64,000 bases of DNA from Dama dama (taxonomy: Eukaryota > Chordata > Mammalia > Artiodactyla > Cervidae). This document shows, piece after piece, positions 10,959 to 23,037 of the stretch; within the stretch, counting starts at the first letter, position 1, and each line of letters begins with the position of its first letter. The DNA is taken from assembly GCF_033118175.1 (NCBI RefSeq), contig NC_083681.1:14526001-14590000 (forward strand), given 5' to 3'. The notes below the pieces were generated by a model, which did no database searches, was not told where the DNA came from, and was given only the letters and a program-made list of their open reading frames with translations. The position numbers and the translations under genes are program-made.

Positions 10959-10972
10959 AAAAGAGAATTTGT
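10959..10972 (+). repeat. Target-site duplication, right copy
   Basis: Exact copy of 10520-10533. Confidence 0.9.
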
Positions 10973-11427
10973 GAAAGTCCAGCCTGCCTGAAGAGAGATT
11001 CCAGTGCACCATCATAATGGGATAGAGATAAGTTTGGATACATAAAGGCATCTGTTACTGCTGGCTGCTTCAGAAATTCAGTAGGAAGTCCACCTGCAAA
11101 CCTCCGAGAGTATCTCCACTAGAGTATCCCCACTGTCCTGGGGCAACCACCCCAAAGTCCCACGTGACGAGCCTATACTTTCCCCTACTCTACTGCCAGC
11201 TCCTTGTGTGTCCTCCTGAGTGAATCCATGAAATCCAGTTACAGCAGACAAACAGGGTACACTTGAGCTAGAGTGCCACGTTCTAAAAGACAAAGGTTTT
11301 TCATAGTCTACCAAATTGAAAGAAGACATAAAATACAGTTAAGGAGATGTCTACTACTTCAAATGCCAAAGCAGAAGTACATATCTACAAACACATACAC
11401 ACACAAAATCAAGGAACTATCATATCT

Positions 11428-11450
11428 CACACACACACACACACACACAC
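11428..11450. repeat. (CA)11 microsatellite
   Basis: Uninterrupted CA run, with looser CA-rich sequence upstream (11390-11406). Confidence 0.95.
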
Positions 11451-11544
11451 AAAACATGATGATTCTTAGCAATCAAACTCAAAAGCATGGGATATTGGGA
11501 TCTAATTCATAAAGAATTTTAAAAAAAACTCATATGAAGAAAAA

Positions 11545-12530
11545 CAATGAGCTACAAGAAAAGGTTTTTCCATAAATTCAAGAGTAAAATTAGTGAAAAT
11601 TGTGAGTTCTTTACCAACAAAATTATACACACACACACCAAAAAAAAATTGAACAACAACAACAAAAAAGTAACACTGAAGAATTCAATGAATGAGATGA
11701 AGAATGCTATAGAAAACATTAGTGACAGGGTTGATCAGATGGAAGAAAGAAATTAATGACTTGGAGATAGGGATATACAAATAATTCAGTTAGAGGAGGA
11801 GAGAAAACTAAGGTTTTTCAGAAGTGAAGAAGCACAATGAGAGCTATTGCATTCTATCATATGTAACATGATAATTGGTGTAGCATAAGATGACAGGAAT
11901 AAGGAGGTAGAGAGTTTATTTAAGGAAATAATAGCAAGATATTACCAATCCTGGGGAAAAAATTGGAATATACAGGTCCAGAAAGCTAATAAAATTCTCT
12001 ATTTTCTCTGTACAAAAAGACTTTCTCCAAGACACATTATAATGAAATTACTAAACAGTGATAAAAAAAACCTTAAAGCTAGTCAGGGAAAGAATAGAAA
12101 GTAGCCTACAAAAGAACCCCCATGAGGCTATCAGCAATTTCTCAGAAGAAACTTTACAGGTCGGGAAGGAATAGAATGTCATATTCAAAATGTTGAAAGA
12201 CAAAAATTGCCAAGCAAGAATACTTTGTTCAGCAAAATTACCCATCAGATACAAAGGGAAAATAAGGCTTTCCAAGACAAAAGCTGAGGGAGTTCACCAC
12301 CACTATTCTGTCTTGCAAGAGATGCTGAAGAGCTTAGGTTGAAAGGAAATAATGACCATCAGGGATATTAAAGCATATAAAACTACATAAAATTGATAAA
12401 AGTGAAAAATAGAATTAGAAAACTGTAACTCTATGTATGAGTATTAAAAGTAACTATAATTATCATGATCTATTAATGCATATACATCATCAAAAGAGAT
12501 AAATTGTGCAATCAAGAACATAAAAGAGGG
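11545..12530 (+). mobile_element. Old L1 ORF1 region
   Basis: Diverged plus-strand L1 covering ORF1. Recognisable blocks include AGTGACAGGGTTGATCAGATGG with the coiled-coil coding context (11720-11741), CCAAGACACATTATAATGAA (12028-12047), CTCAGAAGAAACTTTACAGGT and AAAAGCTGAGGGAGTTCACC (12279-12298), in the order found in L1 ORF1. No long frame survives. Confidence 0.75.
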
Positions 12531-12799
12531 CTCTTGCCTGCCCTTTCATGCAGCACTTTCTAAGGACACACATGCCTGCTCATCTATCTGCTTCCATGGT
12601 GCCAAAAACATGCTTTGATCATGTGCTAACATGTTTCTAACCCACTCAGTGCTAACAGAGTGGGTTAGAAACATATTTTGTGGTGGCAAATTAGCAGCTA
12701 AGAATTCTCTCTCTGTCTGTAATTGAATGTGCCCTCGTGTGGAATGACAGATTCTCCAGACAAGAATATAAACCTCAGAAAGTCAGTTCAAAATTTTGA
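12531..12799. other. Non-L1 insert with a perfect 17-bp hairpin
   Basis: About 270 bp separating two old L1 segments, less AT-rich than the flanks. It contains ATGTTTCTAACCCACTC (12631-12647) and its exact reverse complement (12658-12674). No family recognised. Confidence 0.5.
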
Positions 12800-14640
12800 T
12801 GTAGGAATATCCTGCACTCACCTCCTCAAATGGACACACCAAATCTACAACTACATATGAAAAAATTCCCTCTTAACAAAGACCTGAAATTAGCTGAACA
12901 GCTCCTTCATAGAAACCCACGTCTACCTCCAGAAATAAGAAAATTCTCAAGCAAGCTAATTTATACCTCAAAGAGCTAGGAAAGCAACAAAAACAAAGTT
13001 CAATGTAAACGAAAGGAAGAAAACAGCAAAAATCAGAGCAGAAACAAACAAAATACAGGCTAAAAAAAATAAAAGGTCAATGAATCTAAAAGATTTTTCT
13101 TTGAAAAGATAAAGCAAGGTTTTAAAATCTTTATCTGAATTCACTAAGAATAAAAGAGCAAGGACTCAAATAAATAAAATCTGAAATAAAAGGAGAGATT
13201 GAACCTGATATCACAGAAACACAAAGACTCATAAGAAGATACTATGAACAGTTATACACCAATAAATTGGACAATCTAGAGGAAATGAATAAATTTTTAG
13301 AACCATGCAACTTCCAAAGACTGAGTCATGAAGATTTAGAAATCTGAATACACCCATGATTAGGTAAGGAGATTGAATAAGTAGTCAAATATGTCCCAAC
13401 GAAAGTAAGTCCAAGATCAGATGGTCTTACTAATGAATTCTACAACCCATTCAAAGATAATTAACAATAGTTCTTCACATTTAAAAAAAAAAATGACAGA
13501 AGGGAAACGTCCAAACTCATTTTTGAGGCCAGCATTACCCTGATACCAAAATCAGACAATACCACAATAAATTAAAATTATAAGCCATTATACCTGATGA
13601 ACATACAATCAAGAATATTCAAGAAAATAGTAGCAAACTGGATTCAGCAACATATGAAAGGAACATACTCCAAGGTCACTGAGATTTATACCAGGGATAG
13701 ATCAGTCAACATGACATACTACATCAACAAAATAAAAGTTAAAAAATATATGACCTTCTTAATAGACAATGAAAAAGCATTTGACAAAATTCAACATCCA
13801 TTTATGATAAAAATCTCAATGAAGTGTGTATGGAGAAAATATACTTCAACATTTTAGAGGCAATGTATAACATGCCTACTGCTAACATCATAATCCATAG
13901 TGAAATGCTGAAATATTTGCTCTAAAATCAGAAGTAAGACAAAGATAACCACTCCTGCTACTTTTATTCAGTATAGTATTGGAATTCCTAGCCACAGCAA
14001 TCAGACAAGGGAAAAAAAGAATAAAAGACAACTAAATTGTAAGGGAATAAACTAAAGTGACACTATTTTCAGATGATATAACCCTATATACAGAAAACCT
14101 TAAAGATTCCACAAAAAAAACCAAACCAACAACAACAACAAAGACTGCAGAACTAATCAAAGTTAAATACAAAATCAATATACAAAACTCTGTTGTGTTT
14201 CTATACGCTAATAACAAGCTATCAATAAACTATCAGAGGAGATTTTTTTTGAAAAATAATACCATTTACAATTACACTAAAATGAATAATATTTAGGAAC
14301 ACATTTATTTAACCAAGGATGTAAAAGATCTGTATCTTTTTTCAAAATTTCTTTTCAAAGTTTTGAAAATTTTAAAGCGTTAATAAAACATTGAAGAAGA
14401 CACAAATAAGTGGAAAGGCATTCTATGTTCATGGATTAAAATTATTAATATTGTTAAAATATCCATACTACCCAAAGCAATCTAAAGATGCAAAGCAATC
14501 TCAAATAACCAACCTAACTTTATATCTCAAGGTACTAGAAGAAGAAAAATTTAAGCCCAGTCTGTGGAATAAGGAAATAATATTGATCAGTGCAGAAACA
14601 AATCAAAGGAAACTACAAAAACTTTTGGAAGGATCCAAAA
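12800..14640 (+). mobile_element. Old L1 with 5' part and ORF2 reverse-transcriptase relic
   Basis: A decayed plus-strand L1. The stretch 12800-12960 resembles an old L1 leader; 13200-14000 is ORF2, with readable blocks such as CKNKFLEPCNF-type coding, ARIFKKIVANWIQQHMKGTYSKVTEIY and FLIDNEKAFDKIQHPFMIKISMK (within 13597-13857), the RT palm upstream of the FADD box; then TLFSDDITLYTENLKDS at 14057-14107, where the FADD is FSDD. Deletions and stops break it throughout. Confidence 0.75.
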
Positions 14641-14697
14641 AAGAAAACTAACCTGCTTTTTTGAAAAGAAACATATAATTAGTTTAGCCTCAGCTAA

Positions 14698-14718
14698 ACT
14701 AAGTCATTCTCTCTGATA
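14698..14718 (+). repeat. Target-site duplication, left copy
   Basis: A 21-bp segment repeated with two mismatches at 14977-14997 (core ATTCTCTCTGATA identical). It brackets the Bov-tA element. Confidence 0.85.
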
Positions 14719-14976
14719 TTCCCTGGTGGCTCAGATGGTAAAGAATCCATCTGTAATGCAGCAGACCCAGGGTTCAACCCCTGGGTTAGAAAGACCCCCT
14801 GGAGAAGAGAATGGCTTCCCATTTGATCCCTGGATCAGAAAGATCCACTGGGGAAGGTAACGGCTACCCACTCAAGTATTCTTGTCTGGAGAATCCCATG
14901 GACAGAGGAGTCTGGCAGTCTACAGTTCATGGGGTCACAAAGAGTCAGACACGACTGAGCAACTAACACTTTTCAA
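14719..14976 (+). mobile_element. Bov-tA SINE with internal 49-bp duplication
   Basis: Plus-strand Bov-tA whose middle is doubled: 14773-14821 and 14822-14870 are two diverged copies of the block that runs from the end of the tRNA-like head to the ACCCACTC core. The total length (258 bp) is about 50 bp over the usual size. Long flanking duplications (14698-14718, 14977-14997) mark the ends. Confidence 0.9.
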
Positions 14977-14997
14977 ACTCAGTTATTCTCTCTGATA

Positions 14998-17460
14998 CTA
15001 CAGAAGTACATAAGACCATAATGGGCTACTATGAACAGATTATACACTGACAAATTAGATAAGTTAAAATTAATGGATGAAATATTTTATCCATTGGTAG
15101 AAACAATACCTACCAAGATTGAATAAGGAAAAAATAGAAAATCAAAAGAGACTAATAATGGACATGGCATTAAATCAGTAATCTTAAATTCCCCATACCA
15201 AAAAAAAAAAAAAAAAAAAACCCAAGACCAGATGGCTAACTGGAAAGTTCTAATAACCCTTTTTTTCTACAATTAAAAAAAAATGCCACTCTTTCTCAAA
15301 CTCTTCCAAAAAATTGAAGAGGAGTAAACATTTCCAAACTCATTCTGTGAAGCCAGCATTCTCTTTATATGAAAGCCATATGAGGGTCACTATAAGGAAA
15401 AAAAAAAAAAATGCTATAGAGTAATATCCCTAATGAGCATGTATGTGAAAATTCTCAAAATAATGGTAGCAAACCAAAATCAAGAACACACTAACAGAAT
15501 TATACACCATGACCAAGTGGGATTTATACATGGGATGCAAGGATAATTCATACCTGCAAATCAAGAAATATAAAACATTATATTGGTAGAACAAAAGATA
15601 AAAATCACATGCCACCAAAAAGCATTGGACAAAATACAGTACACTTTCATGATAGAAACTCTCAAAAAATTGGGTATAGAAAGAGCACACCTCACATTAT
15701 AAAGGCCATAAATGACAAAACCCAGCTAACATGAAAATCTGAAAACTTCCTTAAAATCAAGAAAAAAACAAGGATTCCTATTTTCCTCACTCTTATTCAA
15801 TTTAGTACTCTTGAGTCTTAGCTAGAGCAATTAGTCAACACTAAGGTATACAAATCATAAAGGAAGAAGTAAAATTTCACAATTTGCATAACAATAATTT
15901 TGTAAATAGAAAATCCCCAAAGACTAGCTGTTGGATAAGAATGAATTCATTAAATTTGTAACATATGAAATCAACATACAGAAATGTTGCATTTTTATTT
16001 ACCAATAATTTCTATACAATTCATTCATCGGAAAAAAAAGAAGGGGGCTTCTCTGATAGCTCAGTTGTTAAAAAATCTACTTGCAATGCAGGAGACCCCA
16101 GTTTGATTTCTGGGTCGGGAAGATCTGCTAGAGAAGGGAGAGGCTAAAAAAGAAAGGAAAGAAAAAATAATCTTAAAAATATAAAGGAAAGGAAAAATAT
16201 CTTTCATATTCTCAATAGAAGTGAAAAATAAATAAAATACCTAAGAATACATTTAACCAAGAAAGTGAAATATCTATACATTGAAAACAACAAGAACTTT
16301 GAAAAAAGCTGAGACAAAAACAAGTGAAAAGATACCTTGTGTTCACTGATTGGAAGAAGTAATATTGTTAACATGTCCACATTACCCAAAGCCATCTATA
16401 GATTTAATGCAATTTCTACCAAAATTCCAATTTTATACTTCACAGAAATAGAATAAAAAAAAACCTTAAAAAGTTTATGAACTCACAAATTATCCCTAAT
16501 AGCCAAGCAATTCTGTAAAAGGACAAAGTCACAAGTATCACACTAGTATGGTACCAACAGAAAAATAGACATATAGATCAATGGAGCAGAATAGAGAGCC
16601 CAGAATTAAACACCAATGCGTACAGTCAAATAATGCTTGACTAGAAAACCAAAGCATGCAGTAGGGAAAGGAAAGTCTCTTCAACAAATGGTGTTGGGAA
16701 GTCTGGATGAAAATGCAGAAAAATGAATTTGTATCCTTATTTTTCACCACTCACAAGAATTAACTTCAAATGGATCAAAAATTTAAATATAAAACATGAT
16801 ACCATAAAATCCTAGGAGAAAACTTAGGTAAGAAATGACTAGGACCTTGGACTCAGCAATGACTTTTTGTATGTGACATCAAAAACACAAAGCAAAATTC
16901 AATGAGTGGGACTGCATCAAACTTAAATGTTTCTGCACAGCAAATGATGAATAGATAAGAAAGTTGTGGTCCATGTGTACGACAGAATGTTACTCAGCTT
17001 TAAAAAAGAATGTATTTTAATCAGTTCTAATGGGGTGGGTGAACCTAGAGCCCATTATACAGAGTGAAGTAAGTCAGAAAGTGAAAGACTGATATGGTAT
17101 TTTAAGGCATATATATATGGAATCTAGAAAGATGGCACCGACAATTTTATATGCAGGGCAGACAAGGTGACACAGGCATAAAAAACAGATTTTGGACACA
17201 GTGGAAGAATGATAAAATATCATTGAAACATATGCATTACCACATGTAAAACAGCCAGTGGGAGTTTGATGTATGACACAGGGAACACAAACCCAGTGCT
17301 CTGTGACAACCTGGAGAGATGGGGCGGGGAGGGAGGTGGGAAGGGGGTTCAGAAGAGAGGGGACACATGTATGCCTATGGCCATTACATGTCGATGTGTG
17401 GCAAAAGCCATCACAATATTGTAATTATCCTCTAATTAAGATAAATAAATACTTTTTTAA
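14998..17460 (+). mobile_element. Old L1, ORF2 middle to 3' end
   Basis: A second plus-strand L1 segment. It starts again in ORF2 at the ACTATGAACAGATTATACACTGAC block, which the upstream copy also has (13240-13262), so it is not a simple continuation. It runs through the RT region (ACCATGACCAAGTGGGATTTATAC, 15508-15531), the ORF2 C-terminus (about 16930-17110) and a bovine-type 3' UTR with a GGGAGGGAGGTGGGAAGGGGG run (17326-17346) to an A-rich end near 17460. A partial Bov-tA interrupts it at 16044-16145. Confidence 0.8.
16044..16145 (+). mobile_element. Partial Bov-tA SINE inside L1
   Basis: Only the head and first part of the body are present (GGGCTTCTCTGATAGCTCAG to GAGAAGGGAGAGGCTA). 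Similar A-rich strings flank it (AAAAAAGAAG, AAAAAAGAAA), compatible with a target-site duplication, and the L1 resumes directly after. Confidence 0.75.
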
Positions 17461-17637
17461 AAGGCTTACAATAATGGTAAAGGAGGGGAACGTAAAACAT
17501 AGAAAATGATAACAAACAAATCCACTTATATTCAAAGGAATACTACAAACACACTGCAGGGGAAAAAAGAACTAATCTGAGTAGCTTATGAACACATTAC
17601 TTGAATTCAATCATGAGTGGTATGAGTTGGTGAGTGA

Positions 17638-17848
17638 AAAGTGAAAGTGTTAGTCATTCAGTTGTGTCTGACTCTTTGCATCCCCATGGACCATAGCTCA
17701 CCAGGCTCTTCTGTCCATGAATTCTCCAGGCAAGAATACTGGAGTGCACAACCATTTCTTTCTCCAGGGGATCTTGCCAACCCAGGGATCAAACTTGCAT
17801 CTCCTGCATTGCAGACAGATTCTTTACTATCTAGGGCACCAGGGAAGT
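17638..17848 (-). mobile_element. Bov-tA SINE
   Basis: Minus-strand, near full length, from the GTGAAAGTGTTAGTCATTCA tail end at 17641 to the head complement GGGCACCAGGGAAGTC at 17834-17849. Confidence 0.9.
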
Positions 17849-18152
17849 CAGGTGATGGGAAGGGAATCTACAGACAAGTCCTGAACTCTTTTTAGGTCAT
17901 TTCACTTTTTATTTGTATGAACAAAGCAATTCTGAAATTATCTTAGGTGTGTTATAAGATTGAGAAAATTAGTAAATCTGTAAATTTTGAAAGTCAGAAT
18001 TTTCAAAGTTGAAGAAGAAAGATGAAAAATAAGAAATATGTGGAAATGTTAGACATGGAGGTGTAGGTATGAATTCATGATTTCTAAAATATGTGTTTAT
18101 ATGTCTATACTTAAGTAACATGTGTATATACACATGTATATATGTATACTCT
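17849..18152. other. Unclassified unique sequence
   Basis: AT-rich, with a loose TATG/TATA run at 18118-18148. No feature supported. Confidence 0.45.
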
Positions 18153-18439
18153 ACAGTCCTGGATGTTCATTGGAAGGACTGATGTTGAAGCTGAAACTCC
18201 AATACTTTGGCTACCTGATACGAAGAGCTGACTCATTGGAAAAGACCTTGATGCTGGGAAAGATTGAGGGCAGGAGGAGACGGGGACGACAGAAGGTGAG
18301 ATGGTTGGATGGCATCACCGACTCAATGGACATGGGTTTGAGTGGGCTCCAGGAGTTGGTGATGGGCAAGGAGGCCTGGCATGCTGTGGTTCATGGGGTC
18401 ACAAAGAGTCGGACACGACTGAGCGACTGAACTGAACTG
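18153..18439 (+). mobile_element. BovB LINE 3' end, young-looking
   Basis: 287 bp of the BovB 3' terminus, ending in the tail ACTGAGCGACTGAACTGAACTG. Few changes from consensus are visible. The 102-codon frame 18122-18430 is the BovB C-terminal coding part (SPGCSLEGLMLKLKLQYFGYLIRRADSLEKT onward) with a chance start in the flank. Confidence 0.95.
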
Positions 18440-19627
18440 TTATGCATATATAGATAAACAGATACAAAAATATATAGAAATATATACATAGCATGTGTTC
18501 CCTAGCTCTGACCACAGAAAGAGCCTAGAAACAAATGTATTTGAGTAAAAATAAGTACACCTAATACTAAGATTTTGGTTTCTGATAACATTTCCTACTA
18601 AAAGGAAAAGCTTCTCTCCAAATTTATGAAGTCATAAATAAGAAGCTTCCAAAAAATTATGGGGATATGTCACAGGGCACAGGTGCTAGCTTGAAGGGGA
18701 CCCACTGGTCAAATCTAGGTTAATCTGAATACCAAGGTAATTAAGTATGATAACAAATTATAAACAATTGTAAAAATAGAAATCTATCAATCTGTATCAA
18801 AAATCAACAGGAAAACAATACATGCATATATAAACACACACATAAATACATTTATAAAGGGGAGGGGGCTGTTGCTTACAATAGAATACCAAATGTCAGC
18901 TAGTGAATATGGAGCAGGTATTAAAACTGGAAAATTGTCATTTGCAACCATGTGGTAAAGTGTTGTTAAGACTCAACAGATGACAAACTGCTGGGGGGAG
19001 ATGATTACAGAATATTCTCATTCCTTAAACTCTTTTCTTACAAATTGCTCATCAGTTCAAGGGAAAAATAGTATGTTAAAGAGTGGAGAAATGAGGGATG
19101 ATCTTGTCTGTGTATTCAACATTTGAATCACCAATGGGGACAAATGGACATCAAGTGCTTTCAGGTGTGAGTTTCAGACAGCAACACATCACAACAGCCA
19201 GAAATATATAGTGGGTGCCTAATATTGAGGAAATATCAGGAAAACAGAGATTGATGAATCTTCTATTCAATACGAGTAAGAGATTACTATACTGTTAAAA
19301 TATCAATGTTATGAAACAAAGAAATGCTGTTGTCATATTCTAAATTTGTAAAAGGACTGAATAGATGAAATAATATAATGTTTGTATCCTGCATTGATGA
19401 AAAAATGCTATACAAGAAATTATTTATTCAAGTGGAAAAATTGAATCATAGATTGTAAAGTAGACGGAACTACTGAATCATTGCTAAATTTTTAGCTAAT
19501 TGCTGTTCTGCACTTATATAAAATAATGATCCTATTTTTAGGAAATACATGGAAAAATCTTGTAGTAAAGGGCCATATTTTACTTACTCAAATGGGGTAA
19601 GATGTTAACAGTTTGTGTGTTTGTGTG
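18440..19627. other. Unclassified unique sequence
   Basis: About 1.2 kb of AT-rich DNA with a short ACACAC/ATAC-rich run near 18830. No repeat family, exon or RNA gene recognised; no long frame. Confidence 0.45.
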
Positions 19628-19828
19628 TTAGTCGCTCAGTTGTGTCCAACTTTTATGACCCCATAGACTGTAGCCCACCAGGCTCCTCTGTTCATGGAAT
19701 TCTCTAGGCAAGAATACTGAAGTGGGTTGTCATGCCCTCCTCCAGGGGATCTTCCCGACCCAGGGATCAAACCCAGTTCTCCTGCATTGCAGGCAGATTC
19801 TTTACCATCTGAGCTACCAGAGTGTCTG
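19628..19828 (-). mobile_element. Bov-tA SINE
   Basis: Minus strand, from TTAGTCGCTCAGTTGTGTCC at 19628 to the head complement CATCTGAGCTACCAGAGTG. Well conserved. A TGTGTGTTTGTGTG run precedes it. Confidence 0.92.
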
Positions 19829-19934
19829 TATAAAAGAGATTAAAGTATTCTTCAAACTGTACTTATTCTTAAATCCTTACTACAAGGTTGAAGGACTCTC
19901 CAAGTCAAATGTTAAAAATATCAAATTGTGTTTT

Positions 19935-20110
19935 AAAAGCATTAACATTATTGAGTACCTGACAAGTATACTAAGTCCTTAGAGAATGTTAAATCTATTA
20001 GCTAGTGGCTCCTATTATCCTCCTTCAACAATAGACATGAAAGTTAGGAAGGCATTGAATGGAAAATAACTGGCAAATATTAAAAACTAAGTGGTTTTCA
20101 TAACTTTACC
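19935..20110 (+). mobile_element. Possible MIR SINE
   Basis: The order TAACATTATTGAGTACCTG, then CTAAGTCCTTAGA, then GGCTCCTATTATCCTCCT fits the MIR core plus 3' region, strongly diverged. Confidence 0.45.
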
Positions 20111-20172
20111 CATTCCTATTTAACTTTCTTTTTTTATAAAGCAGCCCAACTATTTCAAGTCATTCACTCCAG

Positions 20173-20198
20173 TCTCTCTCTCTCTCACACACACACAC
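20173..20198. repeat. (CT)n(CA)n compound microsatellite
   Basis: TCTCTCTCTCTCTC passes directly into CACACACACACAC. Confidence 0.9.
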
Positions 20199-21544
20199 TT
20201 GCACACCTCTTTTTCGTACACATTAAATTTTGTTTTGTGAAGGTCTGTAGTTCAGAATAAAAGGACCCTGGATGGACAAAGGCTGCAGCTAGTCCGTCAT
20301 CCATTACTGCTTCCTTTGAGTACTTCACTGTGAATTGTTTATTTATTGATACTTGTGAGTAATCCAAGGATATTTCTTTTTGTGAATTTCACTCACTGCT
20401 ACGCTTATAAAAACCAAGGAGTCACAATGAGACCTGCCCCCCCCCCCCACTGCCCCCAAAAGCCAGCTGTTAACACGGACTTCAGATCATCCTTGCAGAG
20501 TTCAACAGTGTTCTCACAAAGCTATTTTAGAGTCAATGCAATAGAAAACCATCAAGGTCTCCCTGCTTTGTGAACGTGTGACTTTGATAGAAGCTGATCT
20601 TTATATAAAAATGTACTTTTTAGAAAGTCATAAGGCAATTTCATTATTTTAAGATACAAGGAAGCAGCTATTCAGAAGAGTTTAAAACTCAAGAATAACA
20701 TATTCCTTTTAGAACGTCATCTTCTAAACAAGTAATAAATCCAAACACCAGGCTCTGAATAATTTTCAGTGTTTCTCCTAAATGCAAACAACAGGGAATG
20801 ACCTTGAAGAAATCACTGTTTAGATAAGTTGAATTTCATATCACAATGCTGTATTAGTCACCATCCCCACAGATAAATCTCTAAACTTTAACATCTAGAA
20901 TATACAAGAGAAAATGCAGTTATACAGCCTGTATAACTGTCAATTATTATGACAATATTCTTCTTAACAGCACCTTCTTAATACCTGTATCTCCCTGATA
21001 TGTTAAGAAAAACAGATTAGTCTGTTCATATTGAGCCTGATGGAAAAATGGAAGAATTTAGTTGCCACTTTTTTTCTTATCAAAAAGTGCCAAACCAATA
21101 AGTACCCGAAGCCCTGAACTATAGGGAAAGCCTATTATCTGGATAGTTCTTCTCTTAAAAGTCGTTAGTTAGAACTTCGATGGACTCATGCTGTTGTCAT
21201 TGTCACTGACTTTTGTTTTCTCTTTGTACTACTTGAAACTGAGTATTTGTATTGTCAGTGTACCCAAAATTTTCTCCATGGCTCTAAATTTCTTTAATTT
21301 TATATTCCACATACAATCAGTATCTAATCCAAGTATTTGTCACAAATGTCAGGACTATCATTGTAATCCATTGATTTAATTTCCAGTCTCTGAATTTTAT
21401 CTCTTTCTAGTTTAATTGCCTAAGGTATCCTTCATGATCCTATTGTCATGATCCTATTGTCTCATACCTGAATTAAGTCAAATTCATGTCTCCCTGTTTC
21501 ATCTCCTTCTGATGGAAAAACTAATAAATCTTATCACTGCTTTT
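20199..21544. other. Unclassified unique sequence
   Basis: About 1.3 kb without a recognised repeat. It includes a C13 run near 20437-20449 and frames of 60-75 codons with no motifs. Nothing supports an exon. Confidence 0.45.
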
Positions 21545-21722
21545 AATAAGTATAATATATATTAATATATTATAATTAATATGTAAAATCAATTATATAT
21601 TATATATTGTTTAATATATTTATTAATATATTTAATATCAATATGTATATATTATATAATTATATAATATATATTATATATTAATTATAATTAATATATA
21701 TAATAAAATATATATATATAAA
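21545..21722. repeat. (TA)-rich, strongly self-complementary block
   Basis: About 178 bp made almost wholly of A and T in ATATTAATATATTATAATTA-type strings. Many overlapping palindromes could extrude cruciforms. It may also be a source of instability. Confidence 0.9.
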
Positions 21723-22027
21723 ACAGTGAGATAGGCAAATCTTAAAAATTTTGGTGAATTTTGAAAGTCAAGATTAGATCATATTCTTGGGCACCTGGGC
21801 TTTGGGAAAGAGTTGTGCTGAACAAGTTGAACTGTAACACTTACTAGCATTAATTCTTTCAGCTGCAAATAGAGATTCATTCTCCTCCTGCTTTATTCTC
21901 CATTTCTTCACCAAAATCAGATAACTAGCTCTTTCCCAAATGCCCTTGTATAGTGTGGAATTTGTGTTTTCAACTCTTTCTTTTGATATATATTTGTTTC
22001 ACATATTCTTGGTGTTTCTTCTTGCTT
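21723..22027. other. Unclassified unique sequence
   Basis: No repeat or exon recognised. The 69-codon frame at 21940-22149 runs into the BovB at 22028. Confidence 0.4.
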
Positions 22028-22715
22028 TACTGTTGTTTTTCAATCACAAGTTAGGTCTGACTTTTTGCAACCCCATGGACTGCAGCAAGCCACGCTTCCC
22101 TGCCCTTCACTATTTCCCGGAGTTTGCTCAAACTCATAATGCCATATAACAATTTCATCCTCTGTCACCCCCTTCTCTTCCTGCTCTCTAATTTTCCCAG
22201 CATCAGGATCTTTTCCAATGAGTCAATTCTTCCATAAGGTGGCCAAAGTGTTGGAGTTTCAGCACCAGTACTTCCAATAAATATTCAGGGTTGACTTCCT
22301 TTAGGATTCACTGGTTTGATCTCCTTGCAGCCCCAGAATTTGAAAGCATCCATCCTTTGGTGCTCAGCTTTCTCTATGGTCCAACTCTCACATTTGTACA
22401 TGACTACTGGAAAACACATAGCTTTGAATAGACAGACCTTTGTTGGCAAAGTGATGTCTCTACTTTCTAATATACTGTCTAGTTTGATCGTAGCTTTTCT
22501 TCCAGGGAACAAGCATCTTAATTTCATGGCTGCAGACATCTGCAGTGATTTTGGAGCCCAAGAAAATAAAATCTGTTACTGATTCCACTTTCCCCGCAAC
22601 TATCAGCCCTGAAGTGATGGGGCCATGATCTTGGCTTTTTGAAAATGGAGTCTTAAGCCAGCTTGTTTACTCTCTTTTTTCACCCTCATACCTCATCAAG
22701 AGGTATCTAATTTTT
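22028..22715 (-). mobile_element. BovB LINE 3' part
   Basis: Minus-strand BovB, about 690 bp, from the diverged tail at about 22028 to the KEESEKAG-type coding block near 22690. Minus-strand frame 22285-22539 carries the DSILESRDITLPTKVCLFKAM segment. Diverged and 5'-truncated. Confidence 0.92.
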
Positions 22716-22792
22716 AGCATTCAGTTTTTCTGAGACTTTTTTCTTGTTTCATATAAGTTGTTGGCCATTTATTAAAATAATAAATATTTACA

Positions 22793-22824
<32 letters not shown>

Positions 22825-22828
22825 GTGT
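22793..22828. repeat. (GT)18 microsatellite
   Basis: GT run with one interruption (a C at 22820), directly next to the tail end of a Bov-tA SINE. Confidence 0.95.
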
Positions 22829-23037
22829 TCTCAGTTGCTCAGTGATATCTGACTTTTTGTGGCCTCAGGGACTCTAAACCACCAGATTCCTCTGTTCATG
22901 GAATTTTCCAGGCAAGAATACTGGAGTGGGTTACTGTTTCCTATTCCAGGGGATCTGCCCAACCCAGGCATCGAACCACATTTTTGTTGTCTCCTGCAAT
23001 AGCAGGTTGATTCTTTACCACTGCATCATCTAGAAAT
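22829..23037 (-). mobile_element. Bov-tA SINE
   Basis: Minus strand. It carries an insertion in the head region (CACATTTTTGTTGTCTCCTG at about 22977-22996) compared with other copies, and a degraded end at CATCATCTAGAAAT. Confidence 0.85.

Noticed and set aside
14719..14800. tRNA-like sequence at Bov-tA heads here and in the other copies
   Set aside because: These are SINE heads derived from a tRNA; flanking body and target-site duplications show they are not functional tRNA genes.
16204..16750. Minus-strand frames of 63 and 70 codons
   Set aside because: Both are antisense shadows of the old L1 ORF2.
20437..20449. C13 run
   Set aside because: A simple homopolymer with no other sign of a regulatory or structural role.
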